64,000 nt of DNA from positions 1-64,000 of the forward strand of contig CAZMNY010000044.1 in the NCBI GenBank assembly GCA_964567745.1, written 5' to 3'. The DNA is from CAZMNY01 sp964567745 (lineage in GTDB: Bacteria; Planctomycetota; Planctomycetia; Pirellulales; Pirellulaceae). The notes beneath the pieces are model-generated. The model was not told where the DNA came from and searched no databases. It worked only from the letters and a program-made list of their open reading frames with translations. This document shows, one piece after another, positions 43,109 to 51,927 of the stretch (position 1 is its first letter; each line of letters begins with the position of its first letter). Position numbers and translations under genes: made by a program.

Positions 43109-44971
43109 ATGAATGAATCGAAACGATTGCTCGTCGGATTCTTCGCCATGGTCTTCGGCATCGTGGCCGTCGTGGCGGCATGTGTCTTTTGGATGACGAA
43201 TCGCTCGAGAGAGGTGGAGCCGAATCGAGACGTCGAGGTAGTCGTCGATGACGCCTCGAAAGTTTGGCTCGCCGCGAGTCAAAGTGATTACGTTGGCAAC
43301 TCGGCTTGCACGACGTGCCACGAAGGCGAGCATGAAACGTATTTGAGAACGGCCCACAGCCAGGCGTTAAGTTTGGTGGACGCCAGCAAGGAGCCAGCCG
43401 ACGGAGACTTTCATCACGAACCGTCCAACCGCCGATATCGCGTCTTTCGCGATGAAGAAGGCGACATGCATCACCATGAGTCGTTGCAGGATGAAACGGG
43501 AGAAATAATCGCGGAAGTGGATCACAAGGTGGATTGGCTGATCGGCTCAGGCCAGCATTCGAGATCCTACTTGATCGATGATGACGGGTTCCTTTTCGAG
43601 TCGCCTGTGACTTGGTACGAGCAGGATCAAAGTTGGCGGATGTCACCCGGCTACGATGGCCCGACGCATTGGGGATTTGAACGCCCCATCGAACGCGGTT
43701 GCCTCTACTGTCACGTCGGCACAACCCAGCCACTTAGGAGCGGCTATCAACGCGTTGCCATCAACGAACCGGCAATCAGTTGCGAGCGTTGCCATGGGCC
43801 TGGCTCGAAACACGTCGAGTTCCACGAGTCAGGAGAGAAAGTCGACGGCATTGACCGAACCATCGTCAATCCCGCTCACCTCTCCCGAGAGCGGCAGGAG
43901 GACGTGTGCGCCCAGTGCCATTTACGAGGCGAGGCGACGGTCACATTGCAAGGCAAAGACCTCACCGACTATCGGCCTGGTCTTCGATTGGCCGACTTCC
44001 GCATCGATTATCGCCTTCGCTCGCCCGATGGCGGCATGAAAGTCGTCGGGCACGTTGCGCAGATGAGGCTGAGTCAATGCTATACGCGCTCGAAATCGCT
44101 GACTTGTACGACGTGCCATGATCCTCACGCGAAGGACGAATCGGCCGCCAGTTTCCAGCAAGCCTGTTTGCAATGCCATCAGGATCTAGATTGCGGCGAA
44201 ACTCGCGAGCGCCGAGATCGAGACGCGAAGAATCAGTGCGTCACTTGCCACATGCCTCAGTCGCCTACCGATATTCCTCATATCGCTTTCACGCATCATC
44301 GGATCGGCATTCATAAGCGCACAGGCGAATCCGAAACCGATCCTCTCGCCGTCATCGATAGCGCCGAGGCGCTGGATGAACTCGTGCCGTGGAGCGTCGG
44401 TCGAATCGATCAGCGGCAACAAGATCGACTTCGAGCCCTGGCCTACTACGAATACTCCACTCAACTGGCCGATCCTGCCAAAGCGAAGAGGTACCAGCAA
44501 CTGGCCAAAGACGGACTTGAGGCGCTGCTCGAGAAAGGCGAACCCGATTCGGGAATCGACGCCGCGTTGGCTCGAATCATCCGGCTCGACAATCCCGAAA
44601 CGGCGAAGCATGCGGCCCTTCACGCTCTGAGCCAGAAAGACATTGACGACTCAACCAAGGTCAACATGCTGTTCCTGCTTTGCGAAACTTCAATCCGTCT
44701 GAAGCAATATGAAGACGCGCTGCAAGTTGTGCAGGATCTTTCGCAACTACGGCGCCACTCGGAAGATTACTACCTCAAAGCCGTCGCGTTGATCGAGCTA
44801 GCTCGGGAGGAAGAAGCGATCGAGGCTCTGCAAACGGCAGCGGCAATTAACCCGTTTCGCGCGGATGTTCAACTCGCGCTGGCTCGAGCGTATCGACAGA
44901 GCGGCGATTCAGAAACTGCTGACAAGCATGATCGCCATGCGGCGAAATTAAAAAAGGCCGCTCGTCAATGA
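43109..44971 (+). CDS. Membrane-anchored heptaheme cytochrome c with TPR domain
   Basis: 620 residues from the ATG at 43109. One N-terminal membrane anchor (residues about 8-28) is followed by seven CxxCH heme-binding motifs: CTTCH (67), CLYCH (198), CERCH (225), CAQCH (267), CTTCH (333), CLQCH (353) and CVTCH (377). From about residue 430 a TPR region follows (PAKAKRYQQLAKDGLEALLE, DALQVVQDLSQLRRHSEDYY, AIEALQTAAAINPFRADVQL). It is a periplasmic electron-transfer protein tethered to the membrane. The Cytochrome_C554-type N-terminal arrangement plus TPRs is typical of planctomycetes. No partner reductase gene is adjacent. A terminator overlaps the stop codon. Confidence 0.87.
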   Translation: MNESKRLLVGFFAMVFGIVAVVAACVFWMTNRSREVEPNRDVEVVVDDASKVWLAASQSDYVGNSACTTCHEGEHETYLRTAHSQALSLVDASKEPADGDFHHEPSNRRYRVFRDEEGDMHHHESLQDETGEIIAEVDHKVDWLIGSGQHSRSYLIDDDGFLFESPVTWYEQDQSWRMSPGYDGPTHWGFERPIERGCLYCHVGTTQPLRSGYQRVAINEPAISCERCHGPGSKHVEFHESGEKVDGIDRTIVNPAHLSRERQEDVCAQCHLRGEATVTLQGKDLTDYRPGLRLADFRIDYRLRSPDGGMKVVGHVAQMRLSQCYTRSKSLTCTTCHDPHAKDESAASFQQACLQCHQDLDCGETRERRDRDAKNQCVTCHMPQSPTDIPHIAFTHHRIGIHKRTGESETDPLAVIDSAEALDELVPWSVGRIDQRQQDRLRALAYYEYSTQLADPAKAKRYQQLAKDGLEALLEKGEPDSGIDAALARIIRLDNPETAKHAALHALSQKDIDDSTKVNMLFLLCETSIRLKQYEDALQVVQDLSQLRRHSEDYYLKAVALIELAREEEAIEALQTAAAINPFRADVQLALARAYRQSGDSETADKHDRHAAKLKKAARQ

Positions 44972-44984
44972 CAAGCGGCCTTTT
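44952..44984 (+). terminator. Intrinsic terminator overlapping the cytochrome gene stop
   Basis: AAAAGGCCGCT (44952-44962) pairs perfectly with AGCGGCCTTTT (44974-44984), followed by T-rich sequence. The stop codon lies in the loop. The A-run on the left also makes it usable from the minus strand. Confidence 0.75.
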
Positions 44985-45051
44985 GTGTGGTCCCAGGCGG
45001 GAGTAGATACATAAAGTCGCTACGAGGCCTGTTACGGGGTCACGCAAAGAC

Positions 45052-45516
45052 TTATTTCGGTGTCAACAGCTTGAAATCTGCATCGGTTGCGTCAGAAGCC
45101 GTCACTTGGTACTTGAGCGTGGAATTATCGCCGTATATGTCGGGAATCTGATTTCCGACGCTCGTCTGAACGCCTTCCGCTCCATTATCAAAAGACATGG
45201 CTTCCAGTTGCCCTTCATCCATGCCTGATTCGGGATCTTCATCAAAGCCTGCCGGCTTATTGAATTTCTCAAAAATGACGCGATTCGAGCCAACAGCAGC
45301 TCCTTGAACTAACGAGTAACGACCTTCAGAGTCCGTCTTGCCAAAGCCCGCGAACCCTGTTTCTTCGTTAATAAAGTGAACGCTAACACCAGCCAATGGA
45401 GCTCCGTCAAGCGTTACGACTCCCGAAATATCGGCTTTGGGAATGTTGTCCGCTGCCCCGCAGCCGAGTAGGGAGAGCAGCATCGACACGACTAAGCAAC
45501 CTAAGATTTTTCGCAT
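45052..45516 (-). CDS. Small exported lipoprotein with carboxypeptidase-regulatory-like domain
   Basis: 154 residues from the ATG at 45516, which gives a lipoprotein signal with lipobox (SLLGC). The soluble part is a carboxypeptidase-regulatory/transthyretin-like beta-sandwich: ISGVVTLDGAPLAGVSVHFI, GKTDSEGRYSLVQGAAVGSN. This planctomycete type usually sits directly after a DUF1559 gene on the same strand, as here. It is attached to the membrane; the role is unknown. Confidence 0.8.
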   Translation of the reverse strand: MRKILGCLVVSMLLSLLGCGAADNIPKADISGVVTLDGAPLAGVSVHFINEETGFAGFGKTDSEGRYSLVQGAAVGSNRVIFEKFNKPAGFDEDPESGMDEGQLEAMSFDNGAEGVQTSVGNQIPDIYGDNSTLKYQVTASDATDADFKLLTPK

Positions 45517-45693
45517 TGCGACGGCCTTGTCATCTCCGCTGGCACGCCTTTGTGCTAGGGACAAGTGCCCTAGCAGGCGAGCCAACAATCGCAGGAAGAA
45601 ATTCAGTCAATCCAATTGCACGCAACCTCAGCCGACATCGCAAACATACGATTGCGAGTCGACCTTTTGAGGCGGCGAACAAGAAGCCAAGAT

Positions 45694-46719
45694 TTACTCT
45701 TCCAAGGTTTGCTCGGAATCCGCTAGGTAGTTGAGTCGAGCGAAAACATCATAGTTCATCGACTGGAACATGAACTTGACTGTTCCGTCGTTGAAGACAA
45801 ATTGAGCGCCTTCGGGGTGAGCACTATTAAACACCCAGGCATACGATTTGCCATCAGTCCGGTTTCGCCAAGCCGAATTGATGTGCCAATCGCGCGAGTA
45901 GCCCTCGTTTCGCCAGTGTGCAACTTGAGTTCTTGAACCCGTCACAACGCGGCCGTGGCAGCAAGTGTGAGTTCCGGTCAAGCCCCAGGGACCATAATGG
46001 GCCGACGTCTTGCCAGCTCGATTGTTGCGCCCGCCAGCTGCTTCGCCAACGGCAATCACGTTGCTGGTGCCATCGAGGATGTCGCGGAACCTGGCAGCAC
46101 CGTTGTTTCCAAACGTACCTCGACGAATGTCGTGGGAGTATCTCGCCCACGGTGCGCTATAGTCAGTAAACACACCGGTGGCGAAAAGGTAGTTGGTGCG
46201 CTGCGCGTTCGTTCGGCTATACCACCCGGTTTGGTGAGGTCGAAACGTTGGATAATCATCCGTGCCGGTCGCGGGGGCCGAAGCGCATTCGAGCCAGCCC
46301 ATTCGCGCCTGCGTAAACTGCGAGTTGTAGTTGTCGCTGTTTCCGCCAATCAAAGGCTGGCCATAAACCGTGCACGAGTTGCTAGGCAAGCTGAAGTTGT
46401 ACTTGGAATACAACTGGTCTTGCTCGATGAAGGCCAACAACATCGCCCAACCCGTTGTGTTCAGCACCCCCTCGGGATAATAAGCTGGGCCACTGCGAAC
46501 TCGCCCCGAATTGAGCAATGCCGGAGGCAAACCAAGGTGCGAGTCGTGGTAATTGTGCAGCGCCACGCCAATCTGCTTGAGATTGTTGCCACAAGACATC
46601 CGTCGAGCCGCTTCACGGGCGGCTTGAACGGCGGGTAGCAAAAGAGCAACCAAGATGCCAATGATGGCAATCACCACCAATAATTCCACTAACGTAAAAC
46701 CGTGTCTTCGTCGAATCAT
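45694..46719 (-). CDS. DUF1559 protein with prepilin-type N-terminus
   Basis: 341 residues. The type IV pilin-like N-terminus is GFTLVELLVVIAIIGILVAL (cleavage before F), followed by LLPAVQAAREAARRMSCGNN and DUF1559 features (NYHDSHLGLPPALL, TTGWAMLLAFIEQDQLY, DILDGTSNVIAVGEAAGG). Planctomycetes carry dozens of paralogues, thought to be surface or pseudopilin-like proteins. The lipoprotein gene follows about 180 bases downstream. Confidence 0.9.
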   Translation of the reverse strand: MIRRRHGFTLVELLVVIAIIGILVALLLPAVQAAREAARRMSCGNNLKQIGVALHNYHDSHLGLPPALLNSGRVRSGPAYYPEGVLNTTGWAMLLAFIEQDQLYSKYNFSLPSNSCTVYGQPLIGGNSDNYNSQFTQARMGWLECASAPATGTDDYPTFRPHQTGWYSRTNAQRTNYLFATGVFTDYSAPWARYSHDIRRGTFGNNGAARFRDILDGTSNVIAVGEAAGGRNNRAGKTSAHYGPWGLTGTHTCCHGRVVTGSRTQVAHWRNEGYSRDWHINSAWRNRTDGKSYAWVFNSAHPEGAQFVFNDGTVKFMFQSMNYDVFARLNYLADSEQTLEE

Positions 46720-47192
46720 GCCATTACCCTTGTCAAAAATGAAGACGGATGGATTTGCAGTCGGGCGGCGAAATCAGGATTCGCGCTATCCGAAACAGCA
46801 ATTCAAGCAAAAACAAACAGCCCAGGTGACTCACACCCAGTGACAGTTTTGCCCGCTTGATTGTTTCGATTAAGAATTCTAACGATGCGCATGTCCATTA
46901 TTCCATCACGCATTTGCGTGATAACAGGCAATAATTAGGCCCGGTGCCCGGAGAAACTGCGAAATTCTTGGAAATCTGGGGTGCCTGAGTAACGCACATA
47001 CCGAAAAGCCCCCCCCTATGAATGGAGAGCGACGGTTGAGCCCATTTGTGCAAGCTAGACCATTTGCTGCTTTCCTTGCCTAAGCGGTCGTTTAACCCGT
47101 TTGCCGAAGGCGAAGAGGCCGAACCAAGAACGCAACGCAATTAGCGCTGCCTTGCCTGCGGCGGGTGAAACGAAGACTCCGTTACGTGGCCG
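46720..47192. other. Intergenic region with REP-like elements
   Basis: About 470 bases between the DUF1559 gene start and the broken GNAT gene. It contains forward (47090-47125) and inverted (47150-47175) REP-like copies. No gene seen. Confidence 0.6.
47090..47175. repeat. REP-like inverted pair
   Basis: Forward copy 47090-47125: GTTTAACCCGTTTGCCGAAG then GCGAAGAGGCCGAACC. The inverted partner 47150-47175 is CCTTGCCTGCGGCGGGTGAA. The forward copy matches the inverted element of the 105-bp array almost exactly when reverse-complemented (CTTCGGCAAACGGG). Confidence 0.7.
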
Positions 47193-48096
47193 CTACTTGG
47201 CGATTAACGCGGATTTGGCCCAGTCCTTGAGTTGACGTTTGACGCTCAATCCAGCGGACCAGACGCCGTGCCGGATTCGAGAGATGGTGCGAGGCGAGAC
47301 CATGCAGGTTTCGTAGTGTGGCGTCGGCGAGGCACCGAGGTGCTTCTTGTGGGGCTCGTCGCCGCAAAGTAGATCGATGCCCTTCAGCCCGGAATCGATG
47401 CCGTGCCGAATCGCGCCAATGTTGATGAGCCAACCTGGCTGATGACGGGACAGCTCGGGCGACATGCCGCATTGATAAAGGCAGAGCATGCTGTTGCCGA
47501 CAAACCCGAGTGTGGCGGCGGCAACCTGACCATCGATTTGAAGAGTCGCCAGGAAGAGTTGGCGGTCAGCATGAAAACGCTCCGAGGCCAGTCGCAGGAA
47601 TCCTCGGAACGAATTTGACTCGAAACATCCGCGTTGCTGCAGGCTGTATCGACGCACGTGATGGAGCGCAACAAGCTTGTCGTACGTCTCGGCAAACGGC
47701 CAATCGGAGGTAATCCCAATTCAGCGAGGCTCGATCACCATCTCCCGCTTGCATATGACGACCGCAGAGCCATTTCGCGAGTCCGGTGGTGACTTCCTTC
47801 ATGTGCCGAGGGCGACAAAGCAGGCTCAAGTAGTCGCTACAAGCTTGACCGGTTCCGAGAAACTGCAGCACGTGGCCGTCGAAAATCGTGGTGTCCGCGA
47901 ACCATGGGGCGATTCCAATCGTCGCGCCACCAGAGTCCCGAACCGCCAAAACACACAACTCACGACTACGCCCGTAGTGGTGCCACCAAGCGTCCTGCCA
48001 GTCCCAACGCCGGAACGGAACGTTACCAGCCAACGCATTCCATTCGCATCGCAATTTGGCAAGCTGTTCGCGGTTTGAGATGCGATCGATGATCAT
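47193..48096 (-). pseudogene. Broken GNAT/BioF2 (CelD-like) acetyltransferase gene
   Basis: The N-terminal part from the ATG at 48096 (MIIDRISNREQLAKLRCEWN, FRRWDWQDAWWHHYGR, LAVRDSGGATIGIAPW) and the C-terminal part (47193-47703: YDKLVALHHVRRYSLQQRGC, LQIDGQVAAATLGFVGNSML, GWLINIGAIRHGIDSGLKGIDLL) belong to one FemAB-like/BioF2 acetyltransferase (PF13480). They lie in different frames, and roughly 60 residues that normally join them are missing around 47703. So both a deletion and a frameshift occurred. The family transfers acyl or amino acid groups in cell-envelope polysaccharide synthesis. Confidence 0.7.
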
Positions 48097-48631
48097 GGGT
48101 CGGCGCGATTCGTCGGGCGACAAGAGGTGCGAATGGGTGAGAGCCGCGCTGATTGGCAGCGCATGAATCACCTATTCAATTCTACGTCACGGCCGGTTGA
48201 ATCTCGCTCGAATCGAGCTTTTCATTCACGATTTATCGCGTCGGTTTACGCATTTTTTTACCGATCAAATAGTGCGCGGCCACGCACTTTTGCGTGTGCG
48301 AATGAGCGTGAACCAAGCACGTTAATGATGGGATTATTCAACGTGTTGCGAGCCCGCTCGAAGAATTCTGCAAAGTCTGGCGGAGGCGATTTGCGCAAGA
48401 TCTCGCGGCGGCTCAATCGCTGTATCGGTACCGCCAGTCGACATTCGTGCGCGGGATTGTCACGGGCGCGCCCGAAATCGGGCGCCCGTCTGATCATGCC
48501 GCGTCGTTTATCAAAATGCCAGCGCTGAGGCGACAGCTTTGGCGCGGCAATTACATACTAATAGTGGTGACTGTGAGCACCGACCACGAAGAGCGACGCT
48601 GATCAGGCGAGCCACCGAAGGGAGGTGTGAA
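48097..48631. other. Intergenic region with strong hairpins
   Basis: About 530 bases. A strong imperfect palindrome (CGGGCGCGCCCGAAATCGGG then CGCCCG, about 48463-48488) and a GTGCGCGGCCACGCAC-type hairpin near 48270-48300 are visible. No gene recognised. Confidence 0.55.
48618..48627 (+). promoter_or_regulatory. Strong ribosome binding site of the TPR protein gene
   Basis: AAGGGAGGTG four bases before the ATG at 48632. It is among the clearest Shine-Dalgarno sequences in the window and rules out the upstream ATG. Confidence 0.7.
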
Positions 48632-49570
48632 ATGTTAGTTCAACGCCCCGTTCACCTAGAACTTGAGATAACGAAATGGATTGCCGTTTTAGTCATCGCC
48701 ACTGCATTCTTCCTGGGCCTGATCGTCAGCTCAGCGGCAGCAGCTGACACCGACTCAAAGACCGAACCGAGACTTCTTCCACTAGACGTGCATGCGACGG
48801 CCAAGCCGATGTTGGCGACGGACGCCACGTCTAGCCCCGTTGTCCAGCTGCCCACCGCAGTCACCAGCCATCGCGACAACATCGCAGTCTGGGACGCCAT
48901 CCAACAACTTGAATCCAGCGTGCCGAAGAAAGACCTCGCCGATCGCTGGAACAACCTCGCCATCTCAAGTGACGCGGAGACTTGGCGACAAGTTGTGGTT
49001 GGCTTGCTACATATGGACGAGGGGCAATATGCGAAAGCGGCCAAGGCGCTGATGGCTGCTGAGAAAGCTCGGGCTGACAACCCGGTCGCCCATTACGGGC
49101 TCGCGTTGCTGCGGCTCAAGCAAGCCGACTCGGCCTGGGATCGTTTTCCGCCTCGAAGTGTTTTCCGACTGGCGGTCCTGCGGACTGCGACCGACGACGT
49201 TGACACCTCCGTCGCGCCAAACACGAAGGCCATGTACGAGTATGTCGCCATGATGGAGCTGAGGCGAGCGCTTCGATTCGCCGACGAGCTGGACCTCAAC
49301 CAAAGGCTGCTTGACACGAAGTGGACGACGCCGCCCGCCGAAGAAATCGGCTCGTCCATGCCACTCGAAACGGCCGGCGTTGACGACCTGCTCGAAGCCT
49401 TGGATGTTACCGATTTCGAGCGTCGCGCCGACAGGCTGCTCGGGCACCTCTATCTCAGGCAAGGGATGCCAGAGAAAGCGTATGAGCACCTGCGACAGGG
49501 AGAACCCGCGAGCCGAGCAAGGACTGCCGTCGCTGAGGCAGGCCCCGTCATCCGTTTGTTAAGCAACTAG
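48632..49570 (+). CDS. Exported TPR-like protein of unknown function
   Basis: 312 residues from the ATG at 48632. A signal/anchor segment (ITKWIAVLVIATAFFLGLIV) is followed by a long linker and helical repeats of TPR type (QYAKAAKALMAAEKARADNPVAHYGLALLRL, RADRLLGHLYLRQGMPEKAYEHLRQGEP). It is probably periplasmic and binds another protein. No partner can be named. A terminator follows its stop. Confidence 0.72.
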   Translation: MLVQRPVHLELEITKWIAVLVIATAFFLGLIVSSAAAADTDSKTEPRLLPLDVHATAKPMLATDATSSPVVQLPTAVTSHRDNIAVWDAIQQLESSVPKKDLADRWNNLAISSDAETWRQVVVGLLHMDEGQYAKAAKALMAAEKARADNPVAHYGLALLRLKQADSAWDRFPPRSVFRLAVLRTATDDVDTSVAPNTKAMYEYVAMMELRRALRFADELDLNQRLLDTKWTTPPAEEIGSSMPLETAGVDDLLEALDVTDFERRADRLLGHLYLRQGMPEKAYEHLRQGEPASRARTAVAEAGPVIRLLSN

Positions 49571-49602
49571 GGACAGATCGTTGACGTCGATCTTCACGTT
49601 AG

Positions 49603-49631
49603 AGCCGGCCTTTCTGGGAGGCCGGCTTTTC
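49603..49631 (+). terminator. Intrinsic terminator after the TPR protein gene
   Basis: AGCCGGCC (49603-49610) pairs with GGCCGGCT (49620-49627), nine-base loop, followed by TTTCT. Confidence 0.75.
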
Positions 49632-49824
49632 TCGTTGCCAGTCATGACTCTTTTCAGTCAATTCTTCGCCCAACATTCTTAGCGACTCGCCCCTCGTTGG
49701 ACGATTGGCGAGATGGTGTATACTCCTCGACGTCGCCCAAAATGGTTTCATGCCATCCTTCGCCGTTCAGCACATTTTCGGCGTCGTCCTCGTAGGTTTT
49801 TAACACTCGCAACTGCATTTCACA

Positions 49825-50724
49825 ATGAACCAAAACGGCTCAACTCCAGGCGACCGACTCCGAGACGCGATGTCGCGCCGTCGACCGCTGCCTGTCGTCG
49901 GCGTGATCAACGCCTACTGCGGATTGTTAGCTGAGCATGCAGGACACCAAGCGATTTACCTTTCGGGCGCCGGAGTCGCCAACGCATCGCTGGGCCTGCC
50001 TGACCTGGGCGTAACTCATTTGGAAGACGTCGCAATCGACGTGCGCCGAATCACCTCGGCAACTCAACTTCCGTTGCTCGTCGATGTCGACACGGGGTGG
50101 GGGTCAAGCTTGTCGATCGCCAGGACGACGCGCGAGATGATTCGCTGCGGTGCCGCGGGCATGCATCTGGAAGATCAGGTGGCCGACAAACGTTGTGGGC
50201 ATCGACCAGGAAAACAGTTGGTTTCCACAGAGGAGATGCAGGATCGCTTGAAGGCGGCCGTCGATGCAAAAACCGACGACAGTTTTGTCGTGATGGCCAG
50301 AACCGACGCGATTGCTTCCGAGGGCATGGACGCAGCGATCGATCGAGCCGCTGCGTATGTGTCATCCGGCGCCGACATGATATTCGCCGAGGCAATCACA
50401 GAGCTGGACGACTATCGCCGATTCACCGACTCAGTCGAATGCCCCGTGCTGGCGAACATCACTGAATTCGGGCGCACGCCATTGTTCACAGCGGAACAAT
50501 TGGGCAGCGTCGGCGTCCAGCTGGCGCTCTACCCGCTATCCGCATTTCGCGCCATGAGCGCCTCGGCGATTAAGGTCTACGACGAGATCGAGAGCGCCGG
50601 AACGCAGGCGAAGTTAGTCGACCAAATGCAGACACGCGAACAACTCTACGATGTGCTCAACTACCTTGAGCTCGAGCGGCAGATAAGCAATTCCATTGGG
50701 AGCCCGGATGATGAACGCAGCTAA
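49825..50724 (+). CDS. prpB: 2-methylisocitrate lyase
   Basis: 299 residues of the PEP mutase/isocitrate lyase family. The catalytic loop DKRCGHRPGK has the cysteine at about residue 124 (the KRCGH signature). Metal-binding and substrate residues are in YLSGAGVANASLGLPDLG and LLVDVDTGWGSS. The enzyme splits 2-methylisocitrate into pyruvate and succinate in propionate breakdown. It is the first gene of prpBCD; its stop lies within prpC, so the two are translationally coupled. Related phosphonopyruvate hydrolases are an alternative, but the operon settles it. Confidence 0.9.
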   Translation: MNQNGSTPGDRLRDAMSRRRPLPVVGVINAYCGLLAEHAGHQAIYLSGAGVANASLGLPDLGVTHLEDVAIDVRRITSATQLPLLVDVDTGWGSSLSIARTTREMIRCGAAGMHLEDQVADKRCGHRPGKQLVSTEEMQDRLKAAVDAKTDDSFVVMARTDAIASEGMDAAIDRAAAYVSSGADMIFAEAITELDDYRRFTDSVECPVLANITEFGRTPLFTAEQLGSVGVQLALYPLSAFRAMSASAIKVYDEIESAGTQAKLVDQMQTREQLYDVLNYLELERQISNSIGSPDDERS

Positions 50725-51844
50725 ACCCTCGGCAAAAACAGGCGGCTTGGCTGGGATCGAAGCCGGACGCACGGCCATTTGCACGGTTGGAAAGGAAGGC
50801 GTCGGGCTAAACTATCGAGGCTACTCGATCGCCGACTTAGCGGAGCATGCTTGCTTTGAGGAAGTTGCCTACTTACTGCTCTACGAAAACCTGCCCAACG
50901 AATCCGAGCTGGCCGATTTTCGCAGTCGCTTGGTCTCTCAACGCGGTCTTCCGGCCGCCTTGAAAACGACACTGGAACTGATTCCCGCCGACTCGCACCC
51001 GATGGATGTGATGCGAACCGGTTGCTCGATGCTGGGAAACGTCGAGCCCGAGACGGATTTCGATCAACAACGTCAAATTGCCGAACGCATGCTCGCATCG
51101 TTTCCTTCGATGCTTGTCTATTGGCATCATTTTCATCGCGATGGAAGCAAGATCGACGTGGCGGTCGAAAGCGAAGACTCAATCGCCGGCCACTTCTTGA
51201 GCATGTTGCATCAATCCGCGCCCAGCGATGAACACCGTCGCGCCGTCGATGTCTCGCTGATTCTCTATGCCGAACACGAGTTCAACGCATCGACTTTCGC
51301 AGCGCGCGTTGCCACCGCGACGCTCTCCGATATCTACTCCGCGATCACTGCGGCAATTGGGACGTTGCGCGGCCCCTTGCACGGCGGTGCCAATGAAGCC
51401 GCCATGGATCTGATTGAAGACCTCAAAACGCCTGCCGAGGCGGAAGCGGAGATACTCGATGCGCTCGAAGCGAAAAGACTGATCATGGGTTTCGGCCATC
51501 GCGTCTACACGACCTCCGATCCGCGTTCGGACATCATCAAAGCCTGGTCGAAACGGCTGGCGGCAAATGCCGAAGAAGCTCACCTCTACGGCGTGTCGGA
51601 ACGCATTGAAGAGATCATGTGGGAGAAAAAGAAGCTGTTCCCGAACCTCGACTTCTTTAGCGCATCGGCCTATCGATTTCTCGGCATACCGACAGGGCTA
51701 TTCACTCCGATTTTTGTCTTTTCGCGAGTCGCCGGTTGGTCAGCTCATATCTTCGAGCAGCGCAGCGACAACAAGCTGATTCGGCCGGCAGCGACTTACA
51801 TCGGCCCAGACAATCGCGAGTTTGTGCCGATCGCCGAACGATAA
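50708..51844 (+). CDS. prpC: 2-methylcitrate synthase (citrate synthase family)
   Basis: 378 residues from the ATG at 50708 (the adjacent ATG at 50711 is equivalent). Citrate synthase motifs: LNYRGYSIADLAEHACFEEVAYLLLYENLP, the active-site histidines in GPLHGGANEAAM and GFGHRVYTTSDPRS, and the DFFSASAYRFLGIP loop. The short length fits PrpC and not the longer type II citrate synthases. It condenses propionyl-CoA with oxaloacetate. It overlaps prpB by 14-17 bases and is followed by prpD. Confidence 0.88.
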   Translation: MMNAAKPSAKTGGLAGIEAGRTAICTVGKEGVGLNYRGYSIADLAEHACFEEVAYLLLYENLPNESELADFRSRLVSQRGLPAALKTTLELIPADSHPMDVMRTGCSMLGNVEPETDFDQQRQIAERMLASFPSMLVYWHHFHRDGSKIDVAVESEDSIAGHFLSMLHQSAPSDEHRRAVDVSLILYAEHEFNASTFAARVATATLSDIYSAITAAIGTLRGPLHGGANEAAMDLIEDLKTPAEAEAEILDALEAKRLIMGFGHRVYTTSDPRSDIIKAWSKRLAANAEEAHLYGVSERIEEIMWEKKKLFPNLDFFSASAYRFLGIPTGLFTPIFVFSRVAGWSAHIFEQRSDNKLIRPAATYIGPDNREFVPIAER

Positions 51845-51927
51845 GCAGCGATGGAACATTCGATGGCGGTATTGCCCGGGCGCGCGTCGGCGTTGGCCCT
51901 TCGAGTCATGACAGAGCGTTGATTCAA

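Noticed and set aside
48127..48528. 133-residue plus-strand open frame in the intergenic region
   Set aside because: Arg/Ser-rich, no domain, no ribosome binding site, and it covers strong palindromes.
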